Shown here in pieces: positions 1 to 8,795 of a stretch of 39,524 nucleotides of DNA (positions within the stretch are counted from its first letter, which is position 1; every line of letters begins with the position of its first letter). The DNA lies in IMG/VR virus record IMGVR_UViG_3300021963_000282, positions 1 through 39,524 of that record; one strand, given 5' to 3'. Made by a program: the position numbers and the translations under genes. Below the pieces are notes generated by a model that had not been told where the DNA came from, made no database searches, and worked only from the letters and a program-made list of their open reading frames with translations. The DNA comes from a virus.

Positions 1-56
1 ACGTTGGCAGCTTCGCTGGGTAGGTCAACTGATGGAAGGTCAAGGTCAAGGGCATT

Positions 57-172
57 CCGCCGTTGGCGGCTAACGCCTCTCCATCGCCACCTTGCAGGTG
101 TCGAAGTTCGTTGTTCTCATTCGTGATGGGTCACGTCTGTGGTTTGTGGTGTCTCTGACCTAAAGGTCTGAG
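57..172. repeat. Cluster of four inverted repeats
   Basis: Four small hairpins lie within 116 bases: CCGCC/GGCGG with a 3-nt loop (57-69), CACCT/AGGTG with a 3-nt loop (88-100), CGTGA/TCACG with a 4-nt loop (122-135), and a 20-nt imperfect palindrome (153-172: CTC, T·T mismatch, GACCT, AA, AGGTC, mismatch, GAG). None is followed by a T-run, so they are not terminators. Possible roles are protein-binding sites of an origin or packaging region. The pairing is seen directly; the role is inference. Confidence 0.5.
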
Positions 173-429
173 CCAATACCCTTCCGTTGGCGGCCCTACA
201 CCGTACCAACTCCCGAACCTTAACGATGTTCACTCGTTTTCATTATTTAACTACCTACCCACGGCTTACTGGCTGGCATCCAATTCGACTGTTGGCTTGA
301 CTCCACGCATGGGATCCGAACCCCCTTTCAGGTCACAATGTCCCTACGCTCCTGGTTAGACAGGCTTACTACGGGCGAGTTCCGCTTGGCGTGTCATCCC
401 GACAGGCTCAAGCTTCGTAAGTTCGGTGA

Positions 430-444
430 CATGACAATATCATG
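430..444. repeat. Small inverted repeat upstream of the first gene
   Basis: CATGA and TCATG flank a 5-nt loop about 60 bases before the first start codon. It lies where a promoter for the first operon would be expected, so it could be an operator. A nearby ATGACA could act as a -35 element, but no well-spaced -10 follows, so no promoter is called. Confidence 0.35.
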
Positions 445-503
445 GGGGTGTATGGTGATAGTGTCCGTTTTTGTAACAGGACAAAGTTTATTTGGGAGAA
501 GAT

Positions 504-788
504 ATGGCAACTGTTGATGATGTGATGCGGACTGTTACAAGATTAGGTAACGATGCGCTGGTCGCTCAAGCCCGTTTCGCGTTGGAGTCCGCCGGGATTT
601 TCCTGACACCTGATATGTGTAAGGCAGCTTTTTGTGCGGCAGCGCACATTGTTGAGCTTGCGGAGCGTTCTTATGACGTGAACTCGTTGACAGCAAGCGA
701 AATGGTCGCTACGCAGTCGGTTGGTTCGCTCGCAATGCAGATTTGGGCCACTCTTCACGACCTGACATCAGGCAAAGACCTCATATGA
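504..788 (+). CDS. Small hypothetical protein, first gene of packaging operon
   Basis: The product is a 94-residue soluble protein. The ATG at 504 is preferred over an in-frame TTG at 492 because GGGAGAAG sits just before it as a ribosome binding site. The sequence is mixed alpha-helical with two Cys in the middle (around CKAAFCAAAH) and has no motif I recognise. Its stop overlaps the next start (ATGA at 785-788), so it is translationally coupled to the candidate small terminase and belongs to the packaging operon. A role in packaging or DNA recognition is possible from position only. Confidence 0.7.
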   Translation: MATVDDVMRTVTRLGNDALVAQARFALESAGIFLTPDMCKAAFCAAAHIVELAERSYDVNSLTASEMVATQSVGSLAMQIWATLHDLTSGKDLI

Positions 789-1339
789 CGATGCGTAAAG
801 CGTTCGATGACGCAGATGACATCATTGAAGGTATCAAAGGTCGCCGTCCGACCCAGGCGAAGTCCACTCGTGTGGTCGAAAACATGGATGAGATCGTCGT
901 TATTTCTAAAGGCGAGGCTCAACAAGCCAAAAGAGCGTCCCGTGCAGCCGACATTGAAGAAGTTCGGGTCAAAAAGGTGCTGGAAAAGGAAGAACGACGC
1001 AAGTCAGCCGAACAATTGAAGGTTTTGGGGCAAGATCTGCTTGCTTCAGGGGTCGCATCACGAGAAATTCTCCCCAAATTGGCGCAATCCATCATTGTTG
1101 ACCTCGGTTTACGCCTAGTTAGCAACGAATGGGAGATCAAGTCCGCCGAAGAAGCCACTAAGGTGGCGAAGATTTGGTATGACATCCTCAGATTGGAGTC
1201 AGGTCAAGCAACAACGATCAACGAGAACCGCACCGGGAACCCCGAAGACCGATTGTCACGCTTAGAGGAGTTAAGATCAGAAGCGAAAGCTCGTGTCGAA
1301 GCAGGCTTGCGAGCAATAGGGGATGGAAATAGCGGATGA
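785..1339 (+). CDS. Putative small terminase subunit (by position)
   Basis: The product has 184 residues, starting at the ATG that overlaps the previous stop. The N-terminal half is highly charged and Lys/Arg/Glu-rich (roughly residues 50-90), consistent with a long helix or coiled coil. The C-terminal half is helical with a Trp-containing segment (SNEWEIKSAEEATKVAKIW). Size, helical charge pattern and position two genes before TerL fit a small terminase subunit, which binds the packaging site on phage DNA and hands it to TerL. No family-specific motif is visible, so the call rests mainly on context. A head-assembly or regulatory role is the alternative. Confidence 0.45.
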   Translation: MTMRKAFDDADDIIEGIKGRRPTQAKSTRVVENMDEIVVISKGEAQQAKRASRAADIEEVRVKKVLEKEERRKSAEQLKVLGQDLLASGVASREILPKLAQSIIVDLGLRLVSNEWEIKSAEEATKVAKIWYDILRLESGQATTINENRTGNPEDRLSRLEELRSEAKARVEAGLRAIGDGNSG

Positions 1340-2079
1340 CAACTAAACCTGACCGTTTATTGACACAGAACAGCGAGTTACGCAAAGTTGGTGTGTGGAA
1401 CTGGACACTCCCAGCGCACACTCTGAAACTTTCGGACGGCTCCTGGTTCAACACTTGCCCGAACGCTGGTGCTTGTGGCCGTGTTTGCTACGCCAAAATG
1501 GGAACATACCTGTTCTCTAACGTGCGCCGTCGCCACCTACAAAACCTTGAGTATGTACTAGGTAATGACAGTTGGTGGCAAGAAATGGCTATTGAACTAG
1601 ACCATAAACGGTTTCGACCCACAGGTAAGCCACACGACCTTCCGCATGACCAAAACGATCAATGGTTACACCAATGGGCCTTGAGTGGTGGACGAGCTGT
1701 CCGAATCCACGATGCAGGCGACTTCTTTAGCCCTAAGTATCTGAATGATTGGGTAGATGTTGCATACGAACACGACGACATTCTTTTCTACGCATACACC
1801 AAAGAAGTAGAGATGTTTAAGAAAGCTGACTACATACCAAAAAATTTTCGTATTGCGTTCTCCTACGGTGGCAAACAAGACCACATGATTGACCGGGAAC
1901 AAGATCGCCACGCCGATGTCTTCCCCACCAAAGAAGCACTAGAAGCAGCGGGATACTTTGACCAGTCAGACAATGACCTACTGGCAGTCGTCGCACCAAG
2001 CAACAAGATCGGAATCGTGGCAAACAACCTGCCAGTTGCTAACAAGCGGTTTGCGGGTCGCACCATGAGCGAACTATGA
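1336..2079 (+). CDS. GP88-like cysteine-motif protein (copy A)
   Basis: The product has 247 residues and resembles the phage GP88 family (mycobacteriophage gene product 88), whose biochemical function is unknown to me. Visible hallmarks are a Cys triad followed by Tyr-Ala (C41, C47, C51-Y-A), a central R-x-H-x-x-GDFFS segment (HDAGDFFS at 125-132) and a YTK segment at 154-156. The three Cys could hold a metal or Fe-S cluster in a radical-SAM-like barrel; that is inference. The second Cys cluster seen near the C-terminus of the other copy (37105-38100) is absent here. It overlaps its upstream neighbour by 4 nt and terL by 4 nt, an unusual place for this family in the middle of the packaging operon. 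Confidence 0.7.
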   Translation: MTTKPDRLLTQNSELRKVGVWNWTLPAHTLKLSDGSWFNTCPNAGACGRVCYAKMGTYLFSNVRRRHLQNLEYVLGNDSWWQEMAIELDHKRFRPTGKPHDLPHDQNDQWLHQWALSGGRAVRIHDAGDFFSPKYLNDWVDVAYEHDDILFYAYTKEVEMFKKADYIPKNFRIAFSYGGKQDHMIDREQDRHADVFPTKEALEAAGYFDQSDNDLLAVVAPSNKIGIVANNLPVANKRFAGRTMSEL

Positions 2080-3647
2080 ACTTCCTGTCAGACGACGAAT
2101 TTGGTCAACTAACAGCAGCAGAACAAGACGAATACCTTCGACTGCTAGAAATAGACCTACAAGCATGGAAACTGACAGGCAACAAACGCCAGGAGAAAGC
2201 CCACGCCCTCGTCAAGAAGGTTGACTGGTTGCTCTACGGTGGTGCAGCTGGTGGTGGCAAATCCGAACTGCTCGCCTACCACGCCCACGAACTATCAGCC
2301 AAATACCCCGGTCATCGCACACTCCTCGTGCGTACCGCACTCCCCGAGCTACGACGATCACTTATCATCCGATCCCAAGTCCGATACGCCCAACTGAACG
2401 TAGATGCAGCCCTACGATCCATCGACAACGTTAAAGCCTGGTGGTACGGCAACGGATCAGTCATCGAATACGGATTCTGCGCTCGCGACGAAGATGTCGG
2501 TCAATATATGTCCGCCGAGTACGACTTCATCGGTTTTGACGAAGCAACTCAGTTCACCCCCTATCAGATGCTTATGATGTCGGGCCGACTCCGAACCAGC
2601 CGAAAAATGACTGCGCTAGGCGTAAGAACCCACGTTATGTTCGCAACAAACCCTGGCGACCGTGGACATACATTCCTATACAAAATGCTGGTACAACCCA
2701 CCCAACACGGTAAATACGCTGTTGTTTACGATGTGCGCGACGGATTTGAAAACCCTGATGTAGTACGCCGAGTTGAACTCCCCGACGACCCAGCAGAGAT
2801 AGACAAACTAGAAATACCACACGACCCCACCGACCACCTCATCGTCGCGTTCGTACCGTCAACCGTGGACGACAACCCCCACATTGACCCCACATACCGC
2901 AAACATTTGTCCATGCTCCCCGAAACAGAACGCAAACAAAAACTGTTAGGCGACTGGGACACCTTCACCGGGCAATACTTTGCAGAATTCAACCGAGATA
3001 TACACGTCGTCACCCCATTTGAAATCCCAGCAGAATGGCCACGCTACCGAGGAATCGACTTCGGAACAGCAAACCCCTACTGCTGTCTATGGGGAGCCTG
3101 GGATCCAGCCGACGGAACCTGCTACGTCTACCGAGAGGCATACCAAAAAAACTTGACAGCAGCACAACAAGCCATGCAAATCAAAGAAATGTCCAAAACT
3201 AGCGACGGCAAAAACGAACGCATCACCGCCACCGTCATCGACCCATCCACCTACAGCAACGTCCAAGGCTTAGGACAAACCGTCGCAGGCGTATACAACT
3301 CACTAGGAATCTCCACCAGCCGAGCCAAAAACGCTCGTATCTCAGGATGGCAAAACGTCCACCGCTACCTACAACCAGGCGTTATCAACGACGAGCCAAA
3401 ATTAAAAATTTTCTCTACCTGCGAGCATCTACTCCGTACCCTGCCCGCAATGCGCCACGACAAAACCAAAATAGAAGACATTGACACCGACGACGAAGAC
3501 CATGCAGTAGACGCACTCCGCTATCTGCTAGCCTGCCGTCCGTACAACGAAATCACCCGCAAGCATAAACACGCCACATATGATGCAGAGGGTAGAGTAC
3601 AAAGGTTCATGGAGAAGTTGGACAAAACAAAAAAGCGGAGATGGTAA
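2076..3647 (+). CDS. terL: Terminase large subunit
   Basis: This is the 523-residue ATPase/nuclease motor that cuts concatemeric phage DNA and pumps it through the portal into the prohead. The ATPase domain has a classic Walker A (GGAAGGGKS, 55-63) and Walker B (FIGFDE, 151-156) followed by a coupling-type segment around FATNPG. The RNase H-like nuclease domain shows acidic residues in GIDFG (D328), VIDPS (D389) and DDEDHAVDAL (about 472-481). Length is normal for the family. The ATG overlaps the preceding gene by 4 nt and the stop overlaps the next start, so expression is coupled. The gene order small gene, TerL, portal, scaffold, capsid confirms the assignment. Confidence 0.96.
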   Translation: MNFLSDDEFGQLTAAEQDEYLRLLEIDLQAWKLTGNKRQEKAHALVKKVDWLLYGGAAGGGKSELLAYHAHELSAKYPGHRTLLVRTALPELRRSLIIRSQVRYAQLNVDAALRSIDNVKAWWYGNGSVIEYGFCARDEDVGQYMSAEYDFIGFDEATQFTPYQMLMMSGRLRTSRKMTALGVRTHVMFATNPGDRGHTFLYKMLVQPTQHGKYAVVYDVRDGFENPDVVRRVELPDDPAEIDKLEIPHDPTDHLIVAFVPSTVDDNPHIDPTYRKHLSMLPETERKQKLLGDWDTFTGQYFAEFNRDIHVVTPFEIPAEWPRYRGIDFGTANPYCCLWGAWDPADGTCYVYREAYQKNLTAAQQAMQIKEMSKTSDGKNERITATVIDPSTYSNVQGLGQTVAGVYNSLGISTSRAKNARISGWQNVHRYLQPGVINDEPKLKIFSTCEHLLRTLPAMRHDKTKIEDIDTDDEDHAVDALRYLLACRPYNEITRKHKHATYDAEGRVQRFMEKLDKTKKRRW

Positions 3648-4144
3648 TGAGAATCGTTGACAACTACAATTATTTGCCCGGTTGCTGTTGGATATGTCGA
3701 GGGGTCGCAAAACCCATCATTGACATGGAACTAGACCTAGACGGACACAACAGTCCCGAAGACGCAAACCCATCAGCAATCACCCGTCTCTACATATGTG
3801 CCGACTGTGCGCTAGAACTAGCTCGTATGGTTGCACCAGCCCGCGCCGTAGAAATGCGTCGCTTCGGAGAATTCGCAGCAATGGAACGAGTCGCCAAAGA
3901 AATGGGTGACCGAGCCGAAATAGCAGAAGAACGCCTTGCCTTGATCGCAGGAGCAATTGTGGGTGTAGACTCACAACCTGTAGAGCAGGCAGGCCCTACA
4001 AGTCAACTCGACGAGGATGATCCGCCGTTAGGCTCCGCACGGCCCGATGTAGCAGGTTCACCCCTTACCAGCAAGCGTGGTCGTCCTCGTCGGGAAGACA
4101 CCCCCAAACCCGAAATAGATACTGATTTTGTTGGTGATCTGTGA
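3647..4144 (+). CDS. Zinc-ribbon-like hypothetical protein
   Basis: The product has 165 residues starting at ATG 3647, which overlaps the terL stop (TAATG). GGAG at 3637-3640 is well spaced for this start; an in-frame ATG at 3641 is too close to it. The N-terminal region has two Cys pairs (C-x2-C near residues 12-15 and C-x2-C near 44-47), suggesting a small zinc-binding fold. A helical segment follows, then a charged, proline-containing tail with a basic patch (SKRGRPRRED). The tail could bind DNA. Function is unknown; the position between terminase and portal suggests a packaging accessory role. Confidence 0.75.
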   Translation: MRIVDNYNYLPGCCWICRGVAKPIIDMELDLDGHNSPEDANPSAITRLYICADCALELARMVAPARAVEMRRFGEFAAMERVAKEMGDRAEIAEERLALIAGAIVGVDSQPVEQAGPTSQLDEDDPPLGSARPDVAGSPLTSKRGRPRREDTPKPEIDTDFVGDL

Positions 4145-4350
4145 TTATCGCAGTCCTAAGCCTGGTCGCACTATCGGGCATAGTGGTCATCTTGTTACGC
4201 GAGAACCGTAGATTGACTAATCTATTGTTGGCAAAGAATCCTTCAGCTGTTATCGCAGCCGAAAAACATTCCAAACCAGTCAAGAAAGAACAAGTCAATC
4301 CCCGGTCACGCACAGCGTGGCAGTCACCAACTGAAGGCGTAGGGCCATGA
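4141..4350 (+). CDS. Small single-pass membrane protein
   Basis: The product has 69 residues and starts at a GTG overlapping the previous stop (GTGA). Residues 2-19 form one hydrophobic helix (IIAVLSLVALSGIVVILL), followed by a positively charged cytoplasmic-type segment and a polar tail. Nothing identifies a function. It is coupled at both ends (ATGA with the portal start), so it is probably genuine. A membrane protein embedded in a head operon is unusual; an early membrane-modifying or exclusion role is possible but speculative. Confidence 0.65.
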   Translation: MIIAVLSLVALSGIVVILLRENRRLTNLLLAKNPSAVIAAEKHSKPVKKEQVNPRSRTAWQSPTEGVGP

Positions 4351-6293
4351 AACCTTGGGAACCACCCAAACCAGCAGAAGTCATAGACCTATGGAATAAG
4401 GCTGACCGCTACCTGCTTAAAGAACGACGCGACTACTGGATGAACGCGTCCTACAACAGCGGTCAACAATGGATTTGGTGGGATCAAACCCGCAACATCG
4501 TTCAAGAACTGGACTACGCCAACGACAACGAACGGTACACGCGCATCACTGTAGATAAGTTTGGGCCTCGCACAACAAACCTTCTATCTCGCATGACACG
4601 CTCCCCACTCGTATGGGAAGTCGAGCCGTCAGGAACAGACGACGCATCAGCTCGCCGCCAACGTCTACAAGAACAACTGCTTCTATCGGAAGCCCACGAA
4701 CAAGACTGGGCAGAAATTCGTGAAGAACATCTGTTACAAACCCTTTATGGTGGATCAGCAGCTATTTCTGTTGAATGGGATCCGCAACTTGGCAAGATTG
4801 TTGCTACCGACCCTGTTACCGCAGTCCCGATTCCTGCCGGGGGAGTACGACTCACACCGCTAGGTATCAGCGAATTCTGTTTAGAACCAGGTTCCCCGTC
4901 CGTAGATGACGCTCGCTACTGGATTAAATGCGTCGCCCTACCACCTGAGCAGGTCAAAGAACGTTACAACCTTGACTGGGAACCGCAACCCGACGCTGAA
5001 GCATCGTTATCTTCACGCCATCGCACCCTGTTGTCACGTCGACCACAAGGTCAACCGCCCCAGTTGACACTCGTTTACTGCTACTACGAACGCCCAACGA
5101 ACCGAACCCCTGGTTGCGTCGTCCATGTTGTAAACCACAAGCAGGTCTACGCATACGGAGACGGTCAAGGCTGGCCGTTCCCATTCCCCCATTTGAACAT
5201 CGCTATCGGTGTACAGCGTAAAATCCCTCGTACATGGGTCGGGAACACACTTCTCACCCCGGCACGAGACATTCAATACGCCTACAACCGTGCGCGTTCA
5301 ACAATCCTTGAACATATGCGTAAAGCAGCAAACGCTCGACTCATGGTTCCCGCAGGATCAATTGAAGACTCTGACACCATTACAACCGATCCTGCCGACG
5401 TACTTGAGTACAACGCCGAGCTAGGCGAACCGCATTGGCAGTCAGCACCCGAAGTTCCCCGCTGGATCAGCAATGAGGCAGCACAACTAGAAGCCGAACT
5501 AGACGACATCTTCTTCACTCATGCTGTTTCCCGTGGTCAAGCCCCTGGTGACCGCAACTCAGGTCTTGCCCTATCGGTACTTGCTGAAAAAGACGACACA
5601 CCACTCGCACCGATGGCACGAAACCAATCAGCCTTGTGGGCGCGTATCGGACAGATGACCTTGCAGTTATACCGTGCCTACGCTCAACAATCAGGCATGG
5701 TTAAATCGCAAACGATCACAACCCAGCAAGGATCAACCGTCCAATTTGAATGGACAGCCGAAGATATTGACGAAACACCCCAAGTCAAAGTCCCGTTGGA
5801 TGCAACAGCACCACGATCTAAGATTGCTACACAATCGGTCATTACATCGCTAGCACAAACATTCCCCGCAGCATTTCAAAACATTGATGGTGCATCGCTT
5901 GCCAAACTGCTTGACCTGCCCGACCCCAAAGGTTTCCTCACAACATCCGACCCCGATGTTGCCAAAGCCGAATGGGAAAATGGTCTACTCATGCAAGCCA
6001 CGCCTGTCATGCCGTCAGACTTTGACGATCACGCCAAGCACATCGCCCAACACAACCGTGAACGCAAATCACCTGCATACGAACTTGCAACACCCGATGT
6101 TCGACAAGCAATTGATGTTCATGTTCAGGCGCACCAAAAACTTGCAGCCGACGAAGCAGCAGCACAACTCGCTACACAGCAACAGATGCCGGGGGCAGAA
6201 ATGCTCCCGCAAGCCAATGAAGCACCTGGCTCATTGGTTCCACAAGCACAAACAGGCCAGCCAGGACAACCACAGGAGATGCCACCACAATGA
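4347..6293 (+). CDS. Portal protein (P22-like)
   Basis: This 648-residue protein would form the dodecameric ring at the unique head vertex through which DNA enters and leaves. Position directly after terL and before the scaffold, the length, and the overall pattern fit the P22-type portals of podoviruses: an aromatic-rich N-terminus, a long central region around NTLLTPARDIQYAYNRARS, and a Gln/Pro/Ala-rich C-terminal tail that would project into the capsid as a barrel or core-binding segment. The tail (about 600-648) is almost all Gln, Ala and Pro. The start overlaps the preceding stop and the stop overlaps the scaffold start (ATGA). Confidence 0.9.
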   Translation: MKPWEPPKPAEVIDLWNKADRYLLKERRDYWMNASYNSGQQWIWWDQTRNIVQELDYANDNERYTRITVDKFGPRTTNLLSRMTRSPLVWEVEPSGTDDASARRQRLQEQLLLSEAHEQDWAEIREEHLLQTLYGGSAAISVEWDPQLGKIVATDPVTAVPIPAGGVRLTPLGISEFCLEPGSPSVDDARYWIKCVALPPEQVKERYNLDWEPQPDAEASLSSRHRTLLSRRPQGQPPQLTLVYCYYERPTNRTPGCVVHVVNHKQVYAYGDGQGWPFPFPHLNIAIGVQRKIPRTWVGNTLLTPARDIQYAYNRARSTILEHMRKAANARLMVPAGSIEDSDTITTDPADVLEYNAELGEPHWQSAPEVPRWISNEAAQLEAELDDIFFTHAVSRGQAPGDRNSGLALSVLAEKDDTPLAPMARNQSALWARIGQMTLQLYRAYAQQSGMVKSQTITTQQGSTVQFEWTAEDIDETPQVKVPLDATAPRSKIATQSVITSLAQTFPAAFQNIDGASLAKLLDLPDPKGFLTTSDPDVAKAEWENGLLMQATPVMPSDFDDHAKHIAQHNRERKSPAYELATPDVRQAIDVHVQAHQKLAADEAAAQLATQQQMPGAEMLPQANEAPGSLVPQAQTGQPGQPQEMPPQ

Positions 6294-7018
6294 CCGACTT
6301 TAACCCCGAAGGCGCAGTGGATTCTGCACCATTAGAAGGTTCAGAAGCCAGTTCCACCGATGTCAATTGGGAAGACAAATACCGTGCGGAAGTAGCCGAC
6401 CGTGTGAAAGAACGCGAACGCTACAAGCCGATTGCACAAACATTTGCCCAAATGCACCCCGACGACGCTCGTGCCGTGCAAGAATTCGCTAAAGCTTTCG
6501 CTTCAGGAGACACCGATACCGCCGTCCGTTGGATGGTTGACAACGCCCGAACCCTCGCAGGGGAACGTTTCGACACATACATCAGCCCCCAAGCGCAAGC
6601 AGCAATCGGTCAGCAAGCAGTTCAAGACGGTCAATCCGCAGGTCTAACGCCTGGTCAGGTTGAACAACTGGTCGAGCAAAGAATGCAAGCCTTTGCCCAA
6701 GCTCAGGTGCAGACACAGTACGAACGACAAATTGAGGAGACGCTCGCACAACATGGACTTCAACCCGATACGCCGTTGGCGACAGCAGCAATCGTCGCAG
6801 CATCCCGCCGATCCGACCTTGACCTTTCCGTGGCAATACGCGAAATGGAAGATCAAGTTCTCGCTCAGGCCCAGCAGATCGCAGCGAAGCGTTCAGAGGC
6901 AGGTAGCCAAATGGGGACACCCATCGTCAATGGGCAAGCCTCAACAAACCTCGCAGGACAAAACTTGAGTCCTCGTGACCGGGCTATGGCACGACTTCAA
7001 CAGAACGGTCTGAGCTAG
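6290..7018 (+). CDS. Head scaffolding protein candidate
   Basis: The product has 242 residues, is acidic at the N-terminus and very rich in Gln, Ala and charged residues. It is predicted almost entirely helical, with a basic C-terminus (PRDRAMARLQQNG). These are typical properties of scaffolding proteins, which template prohead assembly and bind capsid subunits through a helical C-terminal end. It lies between portal and major capsid protein, the canonical scaffold position. It overlaps the portal gene by 4 nt. No protease motif is visible, so self-cleavage is not predicted. Confidence 0.8.
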   Translation: MTDFNPEGAVDSAPLEGSEASSTDVNWEDKYRAEVADRVKERERYKPIAQTFAQMHPDDARAVQEFAKAFASGDTDTAVRWMVDNARTLAGERFDTYISPQAQAAIGQQAVQDGQSAGLTPGQVEQLVEQRMQAFAQAQVQTQYERQIEETLAQHGLQPDTPLATAAIVAASRRSDLDLSVAIREMEDQVLAQAQQIAAKRSEAGSQMGTPIVNGQASTNLAGQNLSPRDRAMARLQQNGLS

Positions 7019-7022
7019 CCAT

Positions 7023-7051
7023 TTGACAAACAGGTGTTGTAGTGGTGTAGC
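7023..7051 (+). promoter_or_regulatory. Candidate promoter before the capsid gene
   Basis: A perfect TTGACA (7023-7028) is followed after 17 bases by TGTAGC (7046-7051), a weak -10. It lies in the only sizeable gap of the head block and would give the capsid gene its own transcript. The -10 lies within the 5' arm of the hairpin described next, so transcript start and RNA folding would interact. Confidence 0.4.
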
Positions 7052-7090
7052 ATTTCGTCTGTACCTCGGATGAGGCGCACCACATACAAC
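7036..7090 (+). promoter_or_regulatory. Long bulged stem-loop in the scaffold-capsid gap
   Basis: Bases 7036-7047 pair with 7078-7090 over 12 base pairs with a single bulged A at 7084. The loop contains a second small hairpin (CCTC 7064-7067 with GAGG 7072-7075). No T-run follows, so it is not a normal terminator. In a read-through transcript it could act as an RNA-processing or stability element setting the capsid-to-scaffold ratio, or as a partial attenuator. Pairing is seen directly; function is inferred. Confidence 0.55.
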
Positions 7091-7189
7091 CACATAACAT
7101 CGGAAGATGCAAGGCAACGCTGGATGGCGTGAACCATTGACAAGGTTGTGAACTCCCACATTCACTCACTTTCTTAAAGGAAACCCATC

Positions 7190-8458
7190 ATGCCCGCAAC
7201 ACTCTCAACAGTCGATGCCATTCTCAAGGACGACTACAAGGAATATCTCGACAACCTTAACGAGGCGAACTTCATTCTCTCGCAGGTTGAAACTCGCAAA
7301 GACACCGTCCAGGGTCGTATTGCCCGTCACGCCGTCCACCTCGGACGCTCAAGTGGCGTAGGCGCACGAGCCGAAAACGGAACCTTGCCAACCGCAGCAA
7401 ACCAGTCGTACGCAACCGTCCCGGTTCCCGTCCGCTACGTCTACGGACGCATCCAACTTTCAGGCCCAACCATCAAGCAGGCTGTCACCGACCGTGGTGC
7501 TTTCATTGATGCTTTGGACGCTGAAATGGAAGGCATCAAGAAGGACGCAATGAAGGATGTCAACCGTCAGTTGTGGGGTACGTCAAACGGCGTTATCGCA
7601 CAATGCGGTACGACCACCACTTCGGCAACCGTCGTTCTTGCCTCAACCACAGGTTCAACCGCACTCCGCCAGTTGTTCTTTGACGGTGGCATGGTTGTTG
7701 ACATCGGAACCGTCGCATCCCCGACGACCATCGCATCAGCTCGTACCGTTACTGCTGTTGACGAAACCAACAAGACGATCACCATCTCAGGTGCAACGAT
7801 CTCTACCACTTCCAGCCACTATGTCTTCCGTAGCGGTGCAGGTGGAGCATCCAGCAACACAGGTCAGCCTGGCGACGGTCAGATCGAATTAACTGGTCTT
7901 CAGACCATCGTTGACGACACCGCAATCCTGCACACGATCAACCCTTCGTCACAGCCGAAGTGGAAGTCATACGTGAACAGCAACAGCGGAACCAACCGTT
8001 CAATCACCGAAACCCTCATCACTGGCTCCATTATGAAGACCTTGACCAACTCAGGCAAGAAGCCTTCGTTGTTGGTTTCGGCTGAAGGTGTCAACTTGGC
8101 AATCAGCAACTTGTTGCTTTCGTTGAAGCGCAACATGGAGCAGACCCAACTCAAGGGTGGCTACGCAGGTATCCAGTTCTACAGCCCGTCTGTCAGCGGT
8201 AAGGGTGACGAATCACCGACCGCCCTCTACGCAGACTTCGACTGCCCGAACAACCGCCTGTACGGCATCAACCCCGACGTGTTGGTCTACCACCAGGTTG
8301 GCGACGGATTCCAGTTCATGGATCTTGACGGTGCAGTAATGAACCGTAAGCCTGACGTGGATGCCTACGAAGCAACCTTGTACGCCTACGGCGAACTTGC
8401 TTGCAAGCAGCGCAACGCCCACTTCGTCATCAAGGACATCACTGAGGTGACTATCTGA
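7190..8458 (+). CDS. Major capsid protein
   Basis: This 422-residue protein would form the icosahedral shell. Assignment rests on position after scaffold, length, its own leader with a strong ribosome site (AAAGGAAA), and codon use visibly biased to a few preferred codons, as expected for the most abundant virion protein. The N-terminus resembles HK97-fold capsid N-arms (an NEANFILSQVETRKDTVQGR segment). The middle (about residues 130-230) is Thr/Ser/Ala-rich and beta-like and could be an insertion domain. The C-terminal third contains YHQVGDGFQFMD and a YGELAC segment typical of the closing strands of the fold. The stop overlaps the next start. Confidence 0.88.
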   Translation: MPATLSTVDAILKDDYKEYLDNLNEANFILSQVETRKDTVQGRIARHAVHLGRSSGVGARAENGTLPTAANQSYATVPVPVRYVYGRIQLSGPTIKQAVTDRGAFIDALDAEMEGIKKDAMKDVNRQLWGTSNGVIAQCGTTTTSATVVLASTTGSTALRQLFFDGGMVVDIGTVASPTTIASARTVTAVDETNKTITISGATISTTSSHYVFRSGAGGASSNTGQPGDGQIELTGLQTIVDDTAILHTINPSSQPKWKSYVNSNSGTNRSITETLITGSIMKTLTNSGKKPSLLVSAEGVNLAISNLLLSLKRNMEQTQLKGGYAGIQFYSPSVSGKGDESPTALYADFDCPNNRLYGINPDVLVYHQVGDGFQFMDLDGAVMNRKPDVDAYEATLYAYGELACKQRNAHFVIKDITEVTI

Positions 8459-8772
8459 TGGCAGCTTCAGTCAGTATCACGACTGGCCCTGAAGTACCTG
8501 GCTCGCGTAAAGAAGTCGTTGGTGTTATCACTTTTGACAGCTCGTACCCGACAGGTGGCGAAGCAGTCACTTTGGCGCAGTTAGGTCTTTCACGACTTGA
8601 TTACCTCATCGTGACCGCTGGAATCGGCTACTTGCCAACGTGGGATGGTTCATTGACAGCACCTAAAGTGTTGTTGTACCGTCAGACCGCAGCAACGAGC
8701 GCATTTATTGAAGTGCCAAACACAACCGATATGTCGGCAACGACAGTACGCTTCTTGGCAATCGGCGCATAA
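8458..8772 (+). CDS. Capsid-adjacent small protein
   Basis: The product has 104 residues and is coupled to the capsid gene (TGATG). It is beta-rich with many Thr, Val and Gly and no Cys. It may be a decoration or head-stabilising protein because it is cotranslated with the capsid gene and ends the transcription unit at the terminator. I do not recognise the family. Confidence 0.7.
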   Translation: MAASVSITTGPEVPGSRKEVVGVITFDSSYPTGGEAVTLAQLGLSRLDYLIVTAGIGYLPTWDGSLTAPKVLLYRQTAATSAFIEVPNTTDMSATTVRFLAIGA

Positions 8773-8795
8773 ACCAAACCCCCAACAAACGAACG

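Larger units (their letters stand above)
1..503. other. Left-end noncoding region, inverted-repeat rich
   Basis: No convincing coding frame is present in these 503 bases on either strand. The stretch holds five short inverted repeats (listed separately), a tandem hexamer array near 36-53 (AAGGTC, AAGGTC, AAGGGC), and two copies of CCGTTGGCGG, at 60-69 and 184-193. The sequence AAGGTCAA at 36-43 is the exact inverse of TTGACCTT at 39512-39519 near the other end. This looks like a control region (origin, packaging or transcription start) rather than a decayed gene. The first gene begins at 504 behind a clear Shine-Dalgarno. I found no convincing -35/-10 pair before it. Confidence 0.5.

Noticed and set aside
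250-330. tRNA-like T-arm (GGTTCGGATCC on the minus strand)
   Set aside because: No matching acceptor, D or anticodon stems could be built around it.
7036-7095. tRNA-like gene in the scaffold-capsid gap
   Set aside because: A D-arm-like string exists, but the long bulged stem does not fit a cloverleaf and no anticodon stem forms.
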